From: MGIIa-L3 sp11892u
GTDB lineage: Archaea; Thermoplasmatota; Poseidoniia; Poseidoniales; Poseidoniaceae
Length of the DNA: 64,000 bases
Assembly: GCA_965659685.1 (NCBI GenBank)
Contig: CBFHXB010000003.1
Location: 45,824 to 109,823 of the forward strand
Direction: 5' to 3'
Both the position numbers and the translations under genes were made by a program. Below the pieces are notes generated by a model that was not told the DNA's origin, ran no database searches, and saw only the letters and a program-made list of their open reading frames with translations. Positions 35,100-44,333 of this stretch are shown here, piece by piece. Within the stretch, counting starts at the first letter, position 1; every line of letters starts with the position of its first letter.

Positions 35100-35513
35100 T
35101 CAGATGCAGGTCGGGCAGCGGCCTCGGAACGTCAGGTCGATCTCATCCACCGTGGCGAGGCCTTTGGGCGTCAGCGCCGAAGGGAGGTTGTTGGGCAAGG
35201 GCACGTCCCAGATGCCATCACAGACGTTGCAGACGGCGTGCGCGTGAGGTCCAACGTTGCGGTCATACCGAACTTCCCCGTCATGCTCCACCGTCGAAAT
35301 GAGTCCATCTTCGGCCATGGTGGCAAGGTTGCGGTACACGGTCGCTATGCCGATGCCAAGGGCGCTCAAATCATTGTGAATCTTTTGCGCGGTAGGATGG
35401 TCATGACGCGCCATCACGTTCTCGACGATGGCCTGCTTCTGCCACGTGTTTCGGCGAGCAGGCTTCGAAGCCTTCTCCGTGTTGCGATCGGGGCTCATGG
35501 ATGGGCCTCGCAT
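35100..35513 (-). CDS. Fur/PerR family transcriptional regulator
   Basis: 137 residues from ATG 35513 (MRGPSMSPDRNTEK). Winged-helix part: QKQAIVENVMARHDHPTAQK, then GIGIATVYRNLATMAEDGLI. Metal site: HAHAVCNVCDG (first Cys pair) and RCPTC at the C-terminus, the structural zinc typical of PerR/Fur. A regulatory metal site (Fe or Mn) is expected but not readable residue by residue. Its ATG overlaps the katG TGA (TGATG), so it is cotranslated with KatG and likely represses katG, an autoregulated arrangement. Confidence 0.88.
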   Translation of the reverse strand: MRGPSMSPDRNTEKASKPARRNTWQKQAIVENVMARHDHPTAQKIHNDLSALGIGIATVYRNLATMAEDGLISTVEHDGEVRYDRNVGPHAHAVCNVCDGIWDVPLPNNLPSALTPKGLATVDEIDLTFRGRCPTCI

Positions 35514-37663
35514 CACGCCACGTCGAACCGGTCCGCGTCCATCACCTTGGTCCAGGCCGCGATGAAGTCGGAGACAAACTTGGCTTGGTTGTCGTCTTGC
35601 GCGTAGACTTCAGCGATGGCACGCAACTGAGAGTTGCTTCCGAAGACAAGGTCGTATCGCGTTGCGGTACGAACGTCTGCGCCGCTCGCTCGGTCCTTGG
35701 CTTGGTAGGAGTTGCTGCCGGTGGGGGTCCAAGCGACGTTCATGTCGAGCAAGGTCGTGAAGAAGGAGGTGTCCAGCGTGCTGCCGTCGCCCCAGAGTCC
35801 GCGGTCGTCCGAGCTCACGCCCATGGCGCGGAGGCCACCCACAAGCACGGTCATTTCCGGAGCGGAAAGGCCGAGGAGTTGAGCCTTGTCGAGCATCATT
35901 TCTTCGGGGGTCACCGCGTAATTCTTCTTCAGGAAGTTCCGGAAGCCACACGACACCGGCTCAAGGTAGGCGAAGGACGCAGCGTCGGTCTGATCATCCG
36001 TGGCGTCACCACGCCCTGGGGTGAACGGAACGGTGCTTCCGCTGGCCATTTCTATGCCGACGCACCCTGCGAGCACGATGGTGTCCGCGACGCTTGCGCC
36101 ATGCTCCGCTGCAAGCGGTTCGAGCACGGACAGCACCTTTGCGAGTTGAGCGGGTTTGTTTCCTTCCCAGTCCTTCTGAGGTGCGAGTCGGATGCGGGCG
36201 CCGTTGGCTCCACCACGGTTGTCCGAACCACGGAAGGTGGAGGCACTGGCCCAAGCAGTTTCGACCATTTCGGAAACGGAGAGGCCGCTGCCCTTGATGG
36301 CGTCCTTGAGGGCGTTCACGTCGTATGAGGTGGAGCCTGCGGAAACGGGGTCCTGCCAGATGAAGTCCTCGTCCGGAACGTCGGGGCCGAGGTAGCGCGC
36401 CTTGGGGCCCATGTCACGGTGAAGGAGCTTGAACCACGCACGCTGAAACGCATCAGCAAAGGCTTCGGGGTTCTCGTGGAAGTGCTTCGAAATCTTTCGG
36501 TATTCAGGGTCACGAATCATGGCCATGTCGGCCGTGGTCATCATGGTGGGGACCTTCATCGAAGCGTCTTCGGCGTCGGGTGCCATGTCGGCATCATCCT
36601 GGTTGGCGGGCGTCCACTGGTGGGCGCCTGCAGGGCTCTTTTCGAGGGTCCAGGAATCTTCGTACTTGAACAGCATGTCGAAGTAGCCGTTGTCCCATTG
36701 GGTCGGGTTGGCGGTCCAAGCACCTTCGATGCCGCTGGTGATGGTGTCGCGGCCCACGCCGGACTTGAAATCGCTCGTCCATCCGAGGCCTTGTTCCTCG
36801 AGGTTTGCACCTTCGGGTTCTGGGCCTTTGTGGTCCTCAGGACCGGCGCCGTGCGCCTTGCCGAAGGTGTGGCCGCCTGCGGTCAGCGCCACGGTCTCTT
36901 CGTCGTTCATGGCCATGCGGCTGAACGTTTCCCGAATGTCTTGGGCGCTGAGAAGGGGATCGGGGTTGGCGTTGGGACCTTGTGGGTTCACGTAGATGAG
37001 CCCCATCTGGACCGCAGCGAGGGGGTTCTCCAGGTCTTGGCGGGTGTCGCCATAGCGGTCGTCACCCAACCATTCGTCTTCGCTTCCCCAGTAAATGTCG
37101 TTCTCAGGGTGCCAAATGTCCGCTCGGCCACCGCCGAAACCGAGGACGGGGCCGCCCATGGATTCGATGGCGATTTGCCCGGTCAGGATGAGAAGGTCGG
37201 CCCAACTGATGGCGTTGCCGTACTTCTGCTTGATCGGCCAGAGGAGGCGACGTGCCTTGTCGAGGTTCCCGTTGTCCGGCCAGCTGTTGAGCGGGGCAAA
37301 GCGCTGAGCGCCCGTGCCTCCGCCGCCTCGTCCGTCGCCGGTCCTGTAGGTTCCGGCGGCGTGCCAGGTCATGCGGATGAAGAAGGGGCCGTAGTGACCG
37401 TAGTCGGCGGGCCACCAGTCTTGGCTGTCCGTCATCAATTCGTGAAGGTCCGCCTTCAGGGCTTCGTAGTCGAGTGAGGCGAAGGCCTTGGCGTAATCGA
37501 AATCCTCGCCCATCGGGTTGGTTTTGGTGTCGTGCTGGTGGAGGATTGCCAAATTCAGGCCCTTTGGCCACCAGTCTTGGTTGGTTCGCTTGTCCGAGGT
37601 CGATGAGGTGATTCCACCGCCATGCATGACGGGGCACTTTGCGTCGCTTCCGAAGTCCTTCAT
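35513..37663 (-). CDS. katG: catalase-peroxidase KatG
   Basis: Removes hydrogen peroxide as catalase and peroxidase; heme enzyme. 716 residues from ATG 37663, typical length. Distal triad R97, W100, H101 in FFIRMTWHAAGTYR, the covalent Met-Tyr-Trp adduct M250, Y224 and W100, and proximal His H265 in TAGGHTFGKAHG all stand at the spacing seen in mycobacterial KatG. N- and C-terminal domains are both present. Mature protein has no signal peptide. Bacterial family; lateral transfer is likely. A 123-base intergenic region separates it from the divergent peroxiredoxin. Confidence 0.98.
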   Translation of the reverse strand: MKDFGSDAKCPVMHGGGITSSTSDKRTNQDWWPKGLNLAILHQHDTKTNPMGEDFDYAKAFASLDYEALKADLHELMTDSQDWWPADYGHYGPFFIRMTWHAAGTYRTGDGRGGGGTGAQRFAPLNSWPDNGNLDKARRLLWPIKQKYGNAISWADLLILTGQIAIESMGGPVLGFGGGRADIWHPENDIYWGSEDEWLGDDRYGDTRQDLENPLAAVQMGLIYVNPQGPNANPDPLLSAQDIRETFSRMAMNDEETVALTAGGHTFGKAHGAGPEDHKGPEPEGANLEEQGLGWTSDFKSGVGRDTITSGIEGAWTANPTQWDNGYFDMLFKYEDSWTLEKSPAGAHQWTPANQDDADMAPDAEDASMKVPTMMTTADMAMIRDPEYRKISKHFHENPEAFADAFQRAWFKLLHRDMGPKARYLGPDVPDEDFIWQDPVSAGSTSYDVNALKDAIKGSGLSVSEMVETAWASASTFRGSDNRGGANGARIRLAPQKDWEGNKPAQLAKVLSVLEPLAAEHGASVADTIVLAGCVGIEMASGSTVPFTPGRGDATDDQTDAASFAYLEPVSCGFRNFLKKNYAVTPEEMMLDKAQLLGLSAPEMTVLVGGLRAMGVSSDDRGLWGDGSTLDTSFFTTLLDMNVAWTPTGSNSYQAKDRASGADVRTATRYDLVFGSNSQLRAIAEVYAQDDNQAKFVSDFIAAWTKVMDADRFDVA

Positions 37664-37685
37664 GCCTCGGGCATTCTTCCTTGGC

Positions 37686-37691
37686 TTATAA
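37686..37691. promoter_or_regulatory. bidirectional TATA-like box between katG and peroxiredoxin
   Basis: Palindromic TTATAA. Its centre is 26 bases ahead of the katG ATG, which makes the katG mRNA near-leaderless. Being symmetric, it could also serve the peroxiredoxin, giving a leader of about 70 bases. A Fur-type operator is expected here but I cannot define one. Confidence 0.55.
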
Positions 37692-37786
37692 TGCTGATAC
37701 CTGTTCTCAGTAAGCGAAGAAATGAGGTTGAATGGAACGTTTTTCCCTGAGAAAGGTTCATTCAAACCTTCGGAGGCCGGTGGTAC

Positions 37787-38248
37787 ATGGTTTCCGTTGG
37801 CGACACTGCCCCTGACTTCACCCTCACCACGACCGACAAGAGCAAGGTAAGCCTGTCCGACCACCGAGGCCAGCGCGTGGTGCTGGCCTTCTACCCTGGC
37901 GCGTTCACGGGCGTGTGCACCTCCGAAATGTGCAACCTCAGGGATTCCATGGCTGCCCTCAACGATGCAGGAGCGACCGTCTTCGGCGTCTCGGTGGATT
38001 CGCCCTTCTCCAACGGCGCCTTTGCGAAAGAGAACGAATTGGAATTCACCCTGTTGTCGGACGTCCACCGAACGACGATCAAGGATTACGGCATGGTGTT
38101 CGAGAACTTCGTCATCGACGGGTACACCGTGGCCAACAGGGGCGTTGTTGTCGTTGAAGCAGACGGAACCGTGGGCTACACCTGGACGTGCGAGTCCCTC
38201 GGACAAGAGCCGGACTATGATGCGATCGTCGCGCACTGCGCGCAGTGA
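37787..38248 (+). CDS. peroxiredoxin (AhpC/TSA, BCP-like)
   Basis: 153 residues. Thiol peroxidase that reduces H2O2 and organic peroxides. Catalytic motif PGAFTGVC gives peroxidatic C44 in P-x3-T-x2-C, with C49 close by and another Cys in the tail; YPGAF and VSVDSPFSN strands fit. GGAGG (37772-37776) lies 10 bases ahead of the ATG. Diverges from katG; both act on peroxide, so a common regulator (Fur at 35100) is plausible. Confidence 0.94.
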   Translation: MVSVGDTAPDFTLTTTDKSKVSLSDHRGQRVVLAFYPGAFTGVCTSEMCNLRDSMAALNDAGATVFGVSVDSPFSNGAFAKENELEFTLLSDVHRTTIKDYGMVFENFVIDGYTVANRGVVVVEADGTVGYTWTCESLGQEPDYDAIVAHCAQ

Positions 38249-38281
38249 ACACGTCCCATTTGGGCCTCGTCATCTGACCTT

Positions 38282-38488
38282 TCAGATGGAGCAGGTGAAG
38301 CCTGCAGCGGTCACCGTTTGCACGATGGCGTTGGGGTCAGTCCCTACAGCGACCTCCACCAAGCCCCGTCCGACGTCGTGATCGATGAGCGCAGAACGGA
38401 CGTCTTGCCTTGCTTCCAAGACGCGCTTTACGCGTCCAGAGCAACAACCGCAGGTCATGCCGACGATGGTGAGGCCGAGGGTGGGCAT
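38282..38488 (-). CDS. copZ: copper chaperone-like HMA protein
   Basis: 68 residues: one heavy-metal-associated ferredoxin-like domain. GMTCGCCSGRVKRVLEARQ carries the Cys pair (CGCC: the usual GMTCxxC spacing) for Cu(I). It lies 25 bases downstream of copA on the same strand and presumably hands copper to the pump. Its position between the copA stop and the peroxiredoxin stop leaves no room for another gene. Confidence 0.85.
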   Translation of the reverse strand: MPTLGLTIVGMTCGCCSGRVKRVLEARQDVRSALIDHDVGRGLVEVAVGTDPNAIVQTVTAAGFTCSI

Positions 38489-38513
38489 GGTGGGCTGACG
38501 GCGGGGGATTTCT

Positions 38514-40802
38514 TCAACTCTCCCAACGGCGCGGGGCCCACCAACGCAACGTCAGGCTGTTGGCCACGACACTCAGGCTTGAGAGGCTCATCGCCGCCGC
38601 GGCGAACGTTGGAGGCAGCAGCCATCCCGTCCAAGGATAGAGAAGCCCCATCGCCAGGGGAATCCCCATCACGTTGTAGCCGAAAGCCCACCCGAGGTTG
38701 GTGCGGATTTTGTTCATGGTGTGGCGACCCAAGTCAAGGGCGCCCCGGACGTCCATCAAATCGTCCCGCAAGAGCACCACCTGCGCAGCGTCCACGGCGA
38801 TGCCCGCGCCGCCTCCCATGGCGATGCCCAAGTCCGCCGATGCCAACGCCGCGGCATCGTTGATTCCATCTCCGACCATCGCCACGCAACGTCCCTCGTT
38901 TCGCAGGCGCTGAACGACCTCGCCTTTCGCGTCGGGCAGGACGTCGGCCAGCACGGTGTTGATGCCAACTTCGGCCGCGAGATGGTTCGCCGTGGCCTCT
39001 TGGTCACCGGTCAACATGATCACGTCCAACCCCGAACGTTGCATGCCCGCAACGGCGTCCTTGGACGAGGGGCGCAATTGGTCACGAAGTTCCAACCACC
39101 CCAGCACGCGCTCGCCTTGGCCGACCAGCACGATGCCCGCACCGGTCTGAGCACGGGCGACCAAACGGTCCCGAAGGTCTTGTTCCAAGGCACATCCTTC
39201 GGCGTCCATCAGGTCGATGTTGCCCACCGCGACCGGGCCCGATTCGGTTTCACCGCGGATGCCTTGGCCGGGCCGCACGGTGATGCTCGTGACCTCGGGC
39301 AAGGGGCGGTCGAAGTTTGACCACGACCAACGCACGGCCTCCGCGATCGGGTGGAGGCTGTCGTGTTCGAGGGCTGCAGCGAGGCCAAGCATGTGAGGCA
39401 CCTCACCATGCAGCAATTCGATGTGGGCCACACGGGGGCTTCCCTGCGTGATGGTACCGGTCTTGTCAAGGACGACGGTGTCGATGCGCGTGGATTGTTC
39501 AAGCGCTTCGATGCCTTTGACCAACATGCCGTGACGTGCGCCAATGCCTGTGCCGACCACGAGGGCGGTGGGTGTTGCAAGGCCGAGTGCACACGGGCAA
39601 GCGATGACCAAGGTGGACACGAGCACCAACATGCTCTGCTCCACCGGTGCTCCGTTGAGGGACCACACAAAGGCCGCCGTCACGGCGAGGCCGATGACAA
39701 CAGGGACAAAAACACGAGAAATGCGGTCCACCAAACGTTGGATGGGGGCTTTGCCGCTCTGCGCGGCCTCAACCAACCCAATAACGCGGTCGAGCAGGGT
39801 CCGTCCAGCGGCCGCGGTCACGCGCACTTCGACGGCGGCGTCCACCGGACTTGCGCCACCGTGCACCTCCTCTCCTTGTTTGACGTTCACGGGGTACGCC
39901 TCTCCGGTCAGCGACGAGGTGTCCATCAGCACGCGCTCGGAGAGGAGCACGCCGTCCACAGGGACGAGTTCACCCGCACGGACGCGGATGATGTCTCCCG
40001 GAACCAAGGCTTCGACCGGAACGGCTGTGGTGGTGGTGTCGGCGTGATCGTCCAACTTCCACGCTTCTGCGGGACGGAGCCGCATCAGGCCATGCAACGC
40101 GTCCGTGGCTTGGAAGCGGGCCCTGGCTTCAAGCCAATCTCCGAGCAACAAAAAGGCGACAATGAAGGCGGCGCCGTCGATGAACACGGTGCCGTCGCCG
40201 ATCACCCGTCCAGAAAAGGCGCCCACAATCACCGCCACGCTCCACAGGTATGCGGTGCTGGAACCAAGCGACACCAAGACGTCCATGTTGGCGGCACCTC
40301 GTCGCACGGCAGCCAGCGCGCGCCGGTGGAAACCGGCCCCTGCCCATGCCCAAACCACACCACCAAGAAGCGCGGCAATGAGGTGGTTGATCCGCACACC
40401 GGCAGGGTCGAGGGCACCATGCCCTTCCATGGCCACGAGGTCCTGCGGACCCAGATGGCCAAGGTTCGGCATCCACATCGCCAGCATCATGCATGCGGCG
40501 GCCGCCAGCAAGGCCAAACCAACACCCCATCCTCTGCGCCGAAGTTCGGCCTGCCCTTGGCGGCGGCGCTCGAGGGGATCCATGGGCTGCGAGGCATCGA
40601 ATCCTCCCCGGTTGATGGCCTCGATCACCTCGGCAATTGAGGCGTCTTGTTCAAGGGACACCACGGCGCGTTCGAGGGCCAAATTGACGTTCACGGCGCG
40701 TACGCCCGCCACGCCCATGGCAAGCCGTTCAACGCTGGCCACACACGCTCCGCAGGACATGCCGTCCACGTCGAGGCGCTGCAGGTCCGTCACGGTGTTC
40801 AC
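38514..40802 (-). CDS. copA: copper-exporting P-type ATPase CopA
   Basis: 762 residues from GTG 40802 (GTG 40793 is possible; the longer upstream in-frame reading overlaps the RNase gene and is rejected). One N-terminal HMA domain with GMSCGAC at 14-20, eight helices, the intramembrane CPC in LVIACPCALGLATPT, phosphorylation DKTGTITQG, nucleotide-site SLHPIAEAVRW (HP motif) and MVGDGINDAAALA hinge. This is the Cu(I) P1B-1 class that pumps copper out. Adjacent HMA protein supports copper as substrate. Confidence 0.95.
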   Translation of the reverse strand: MNTVTDLQRLDVDGMSCGACVASVERLAMGVAGVRAVNVNLALERAVVSLEQDASIAEVIEAINRGGFDASQPMDPLERRRQGQAELRRRGWGVGLALLAAAACMMLAMWMPNLGHLGPQDLVAMEGHGALDPAGVRINHLIAALLGGVVWAWAGAGFHRRALAAVRRGAANMDVLVSLGSSTAYLWSVAVIVGAFSGRVIGDGTVFIDGAAFIVAFLLLGDWLEARARFQATDALHGLMRLRPAEAWKLDDHADTTTTAVPVEALVPGDIIRVRAGELVPVDGVLLSERVLMDTSSLTGEAYPVNVKQGEEVHGGASPVDAAVEVRVTAAAGRTLLDRVIGLVEAAQSGKAPIQRLVDRISRVFVPVVIGLAVTAAFVWSLNGAPVEQSMLVLVSTLVIACPCALGLATPTALVVGTGIGARHGMLVKGIEALEQSTRIDTVVLDKTGTITQGSPRVAHIELLHGEVPHMLGLAAALEHDSLHPIAEAVRWSWSNFDRPLPEVTSITVRPGQGIRGETESGPVAVGNIDLMDAEGCALEQDLRDRLVARAQTGAGIVLVGQGERVLGWLELRDQLRPSSKDAVAGMQRSGLDVIMLTGDQEATANHLAAEVGINTVLADVLPDAKGEVVQRLRNEGRCVAMVGDGINDAAALASADLGIAMGGGAGIAVDAAQVVLLRDDLMDVRGALDLGRHTMNKIRTNLGWAFGYNVMGIPLAMGLLYPWTGWLLPPTFAAAAMSLSSLSVVANSLTLRWWAPRRWES

Positions 40803-40818
40803 GCTCCATTGCTGTGTT

Positions 40819-43023
40819 TCAAGGGTTCCGAGGCCGGTGACCGGCCGGGGCGAGGTCGAGTTTGCCCGTCCATAGATCGAGGCCGCGAAGTCGGCATGGG
40901 TAGCGTGCTCCAAGGCGAAGCAAGGGTTCGGCATCGTCCTCGCTTTCCACCACAAGCCCGTGGTCGTCGATGTGAAGTCGACGCTGCTTGCTGAGGGCGT
41001 TCAGGTGAAGCCTCCCATGGAGGGCGCCGTCGTCGTTGAGGTCAAGGTGAACGAAGGGTGTACGCAAGGCCACCACGCGTGCGGGCCAGGTGTCGGTCGT
41101 TGTGCCGCTGAGGTGCAGCGCAAAGGCCTGGTCCACGGCTTCCCATTCGAGGCGCTTCGCGGCCCAACCACGTTCACCACAATGTGCCGCAAGCGCTTCC
41201 ATGTCTTCAGCACGGTGAGGCCACGGCTCCTTTCGCATCAGGGCCTTGAGCTGGCGGTGTGCGATGAGGTCTGGGTACCTTCGGATGGGACTGGTGAAAT
41301 GGGCATATGCGTTTAGATCGAGACCAAAGTGCCCGGTGTTGGTGGCCGTGTAACTCGCACGCTGCATCAGTTGGAACAGGCTCTGGTCCACGACCCGACG
41401 GGTGGCGCCGGTCAACTCGCTTGCTGCATGCTGGGCTTGCCGCAAAGCGTTGAGCATGGCTTGGCGCGCCTCTGGGTCGATCACCTCCGATCGGTGGTCT
41501 TCCTCGACGGCGGGCTCCTCGGATTCCACGGTGATGTTTCCCGCCCACCCGGCGAGCAGGTCTGACAGTTCCTCAGCACTGCTCTGTCCTGCGGTTCTGT
41601 GGGACGGCATCGGCAGTTCAATGTCCACGTCAAGGGCGTGGAGGCGGGCGTTCAGCGCTTCGACTTCAACCCGATCTGGTGGGAGGTGACAGCGCCATGG
41701 GACCGGTGCACCGGCCTCACCAAGCAGCTCTCCAACGGCTGCGTTGGCGGCCACCATGAAGGTCTCAATCATCGCGGTGGCCTCGTTGGGCCGCTTGATT
41801 TCGACGTTGATGCCCTGCTCTTCACGCAGGCGGGGCCTCAACTCTGCCTGATGAAGTTCAAGGCGAAGGTCACCTTCGCGCATGCCTGAAGCAAGGGCCA
41901 GCAGGTCGGCGACATCGCCACGTTCCAAGACCTCGTCGTACGAACGGTTGGCCGTGACACGAACAATGGCCTCGTGGGGCACGCACTCGACGACGGCGTG
42001 GCCGTCAAGTCGGAGTTCCAGCACCATGGCACGTCGGTCCACGTCTGCCCTCAGGCTGCACAGGTCGTCGGCGAGACGTGGCGGGAGCATCGGCAACACG
42101 GCATGAGGCAGGTAGACGGAGGTCGCCCGCGCCCGCGCGGCCCGGTCCAAGGGCGTGTCCAGACGGACGTAGGAGGCCACGTCAGCAATCGCAACCCAAA
42201 GCACCGCCCCCTGGTCCGTCAGGCACACGGCGTCGTCGAAATCCTTGGCATCGTGTGGGTCGATGGTCACGAAGGGAAGGTGCCGCAGATCGGTCCGGCC
42301 GGCGGCCACCTCGGCATCTCCATCCACTTCACCAAGGGTGCCGGTGGACTCCACGAGGTGCGGCTGCCAGGCCTCTGGGAACGGGTTCTCGCCAAGGCGT
42401 GCGCGTTGGCGGAGGCGTGCTTCGATCAAATCGCGTGGACCAGCGGCTCCCGCGGCATGAAGCAGATGAGCAACGTGAGGCGCATCGTCCCTGAACCGCA
42501 AACCGCTGGCGCGGCGAGCCCATGCAAGCAGGGCCTCGTTGAGGTTGAACGCATCCCACGCCAGCAGGCGCTCGCCCTCGAGGAGGGTCCATGCTTCAGG
42601 CCATGCTTCGAGCGAGGCCTCAAACAACTGGCACCTCAGCACCTCCAAGAGAAGTTCGTCGGGTCCATCGGATCCGTCCAAACGGGTCTGCCAGCGTTGC
42701 CGCGCGCTCGTTGCAGCTTCGATGTCCTGACGGGGGCGAAGCCGAATTCTAGGACCCTCACGGAGAAAGCGCTGCCCTCGTTTCGTGGCTTGGTTGAGGG
42801 TCGCATCGAAGGTTGAACGTGCGCGGCGGATGTCCGCCCCTTCCGTGGGTTGTCCCTCACGCGCACAGACCGCGGCCCAGAGGTCGTCTGGACTGTGCGG
42901 TTCACCGGCGTGTTGGCCAAGCGCGTCGTGAAGACGGCGCCAAAATCGGTCGTCATCGGGTGCTTTTGGACCACGTGGCTGCCGCCGTCGTTGCGCGGAG
43001 TTGCCCCGCCGCCGCCGGTCCAT
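40819..43023 (-). CDS. RNase II/R family exoribonuclease
   Basis: 734 residues. 3'-to-5' hydrolytic ribonuclease. Core RNB domain: FVTIDPHDAKDFDDAVCLTD (catalytic Asp cluster), DLCSLRADVDRRAMVLEL, and HFTSPIRRYPDLIAHRQLKA. The N-terminal 240 residues show no clear cold-shock domains but are Arg-rich, and the C-terminus has a short S1-like stretch (LRTPFVHLDLNDDGA). Bacterial-type RNase R is larger (about 810), so this is closer to RNase II-like enzymes. Archaea usually rely on exosome; lateral acquisition is possible. CopA starts 17 bases downstream. Confidence 0.9.
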   Translation of the reverse strand: MDRRRRGNSAQRRRQPRGPKAPDDDRFWRRLHDALGQHAGEPHSPDDLWAAVCAREGQPTEGADIRRARSTFDATLNQATKRGQRFLREGPRIRLRPRQDIEAATSARQRWQTRLDGSDGPDELLLEVLRCQLFEASLEAWPEAWTLLEGERLLAWDAFNLNEALLAWARRASGLRFRDDAPHVAHLLHAAGAAGPRDLIEARLRQRARLGENPFPEAWQPHLVESTGTLGEVDGDAEVAAGRTDLRHLPFVTIDPHDAKDFDDAVCLTDQGAVLWVAIADVASYVRLDTPLDRAARARATSVYLPHAVLPMLPPRLADDLCSLRADVDRRAMVLELRLDGHAVVECVPHEAIVRVTANRSYDEVLERGDVADLLALASGMREGDLRLELHQAELRPRLREEQGINVEIKRPNEATAMIETFMVAANAAVGELLGEAGAPVPWRCHLPPDRVEVEALNARLHALDVDIELPMPSHRTAGQSSAEELSDLLAGWAGNITVESEEPAVEEDHRSEVIDPEARQAMLNALRQAQHAASELTGATRRVVDQSLFQLMQRASYTATNTGHFGLDLNAYAHFTSPIRRYPDLIAHRQLKALMRKEPWPHRAEDMEALAAHCGERGWAAKRLEWEAVDQAFALHLSGTTTDTWPARVVALRTPFVHLDLNDDGALHGRLHLNALSKQRRLHIDDHGLVVESEDDAEPLLRLGARYPCRLRGLDLWTGKLDLAPAGHRPRNP

Positions 43024-43058
43024 GCTCCGCCATGTGCGCGTCCGCCATGAAGGTGGCC

Positions 43059-43943
43059 TTAGAGGCCGAGGTCCCTCAGGTTCGTGACCGCTTTGATTTG
43101 CGCTTCGTCCAGTTCACCGTGTTCTGCCAGCTCAAATTCGAGGTCCAAGTCTCCGCCCGCATAGCCTTGGCCGGGCATGCGCCTGCGATCGCCGACCATG
43201 GAACCCTCCGGCACCGACAAGCGTCCAGCCCGGCCGTCGGGCAAGGTCACCTCGACTTTCCCGCCCAGCACCAAGGTGCTGTAGGCCACCTGGACGGATT
43301 GGACCAAGCGCCCTTCCTCCCATCGACGGTCTTCGCCAGGATCGATTCGAAGCGTCACCAAGGCATCCCCCGTGGCGCCTTCTGGGTGCTCATGGCCTTG
43401 GCCACGGAGGCGTTTGGTGGAGCCGTGAGCACGCCCTGGTTCGAGCGTCATCCGCAACGAAGCGGCCTTGGTCTCCACGCCTCCGTTGGGCGTCAGACGA
43501 AGGCGGCGGATCGTGAACGGGAAACTGCCTCCCTCGGCGGCTTGGGCCAAGGACACGTCAAGGTGAACGTTCACGTCGCCTCCCTTTGGAGGTGCTCGTG
43601 CTCGCTGCTGGCGTGGAGGGGCCGGCCCCGGCCCTCTTCGTTGCCCGAACATCTGCCCGATGAGGTCCTCGAATTGACCCATGCCGCCGGGCATGCCTCC
43701 AAAACCTCCCGGTCCACCAAAGCCAGAGAAGGCCTGCCGGCGTTGTGCTTCGCGCGCTTCCGCCGTGCCGATGGCATCGTATGCGGCTTGAACTTCCTTG
43801 AAGCGCGCTTCCGCCGCTGCATCGCCCTTGTTCCGGTCCGGATGGAATTGACGTGCCAACCTCCGGTATGACCGCCGGATTTCCGCGTCCCCGGCGTCCC
43901 GGCCGACGCCGAGGACCTGATAGGGGTCACGACCGCTGGCCAC
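43059..43943 (-). CDS. DnaJ/CbpA-like co-chaperone
   Basis: 294 residues from GTG 43943. J-domain at 1-70 (YQVLGVGRDAGDAEIRRSYR; FHPDRNKGD with the HPD tripeptide; AEARFKEVQAAYDAIG), a Gly/Phe-rich linker (FSGFGGPGGFGGMPGG), and two beta C-terminal peptide-binding domains without the zinc-finger Cys repeats, as in CbpA and class B J proteins. Recruits Hsp70 for folding. Divergent to secE; 107 bases between them. Confidence 0.88.
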   Translation of the reverse strand: MASGRDPYQVLGVGRDAGDAEIRRSYRRLARQFHPDRNKGDAAAEARFKEVQAAYDAIGTAEAREAQRRQAFSGFGGPGGFGGMPGGMGQFEDLIGQMFGQRRGPGPAPPRQQRARAPPKGGDVNVHLDVSLAQAAEGGSFPFTIRRLRLTPNGGVETKAASLRMTLEPGRAHGSTKRLRGQGHEHPEGATGDALVTLRIDPGEDRRWEEGRLVQSVQVAYSTLVLGGKVEVTLPDGRAGRLSVPEGSMVGDRRRMPGQGYAGGDLDLEFELAEHGELDEAQIKAVTNLRDLGL

Positions 43944-44006
43944 GTCACCGCTTGCCTACGGCCCCTCAAGAAGCCTCCCGAAGGTGGGCCTTTTCCCTCC
44001 GATGCG

Positions 44007-44014
44007 TTCTTAAT
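44007..44014 (+). promoter_or_regulatory. TATA-like box of the secE-spt5-ribosomal stalk operon
   Basis: TTCTTAAT, centred about 40 bases before the secE ATG, predicting a 14-base leader containing the SD-like GAGGT at 44040-44044. Confidence 0.45.
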
Positions 44015-44050
44015 GAGGGGGCAGGTCGCTCGGCAGGCTGAGGTTGCACC

Positions 44051-44323
44051 ATGTCCACGGAAGCAAATCCTTCGTTCGAACAACGTGTTCAGGACCGCCA
44101 AGACGCCGTCGAGGCCTGGGTCCGCAGGAACATCACCAAGGGTTCTTGGGCGCGCATCGTCCGCATGGCACGGAAACCCAGCCCTGAGGAATTCCGCCGC
44201 ACCTCCATCGTCTGTGGCATTGGCCTCCTCGTGCTTGGGGCCATTGGTTTCCTCATCCTGCTCCTGATGGATCACACCTTCCCTTGGTTGATCCATGACG
44301 TGTTCAACATCCCCCTCCCCTGA
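44051..44323 (+). CDS. secE: preprotein translocase subunit SecE (Sec61 gamma)
   Basis: 90 residues, one C-terminal membrane helix. The amphipathic helix and hinge WARIVRMARKPSPEEFRRTS, then VCGIGLLVLGAIGFLILLLM, match archaeal SecE/Sec61-gamma, which clamps SecY. The cytoplasmic N-terminal part is longer than the usual 20 residues. It opens the conserved secE-spt5-L11-L1-L10-L12 series. Confidence 0.9.
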   Translation: MSTEANPSFEQRVQDRQDAVEAWVRRNITKGSWARIVRMARKPSPEEFRRTSIVCGIGLLVLGAIGFLILLLMDHTFPWLIHDVFNIPLP

Positions 44324-44333
44324 GGTGCTCCAG

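Noticed and set aside
36419..37477. 352-residue plus-strand reading inside katG
   Set aside because: Antisense shadow of KatG, whose active-site residues and length are exact.
35513..38236. 907-residue version of KatG
   Set aside because: The first 191 codons precede the conserved KatG start and cross the promoter region and the peroxiredoxin gene; the start at 37663 is supported by the TATA spacing.
39351..40640. 429-residue plus-strand reading inside copA
   Set aside because: Antisense shadow; composition is His/Gln-rich and has no domain, while CopA motifs are all present on the other strand.
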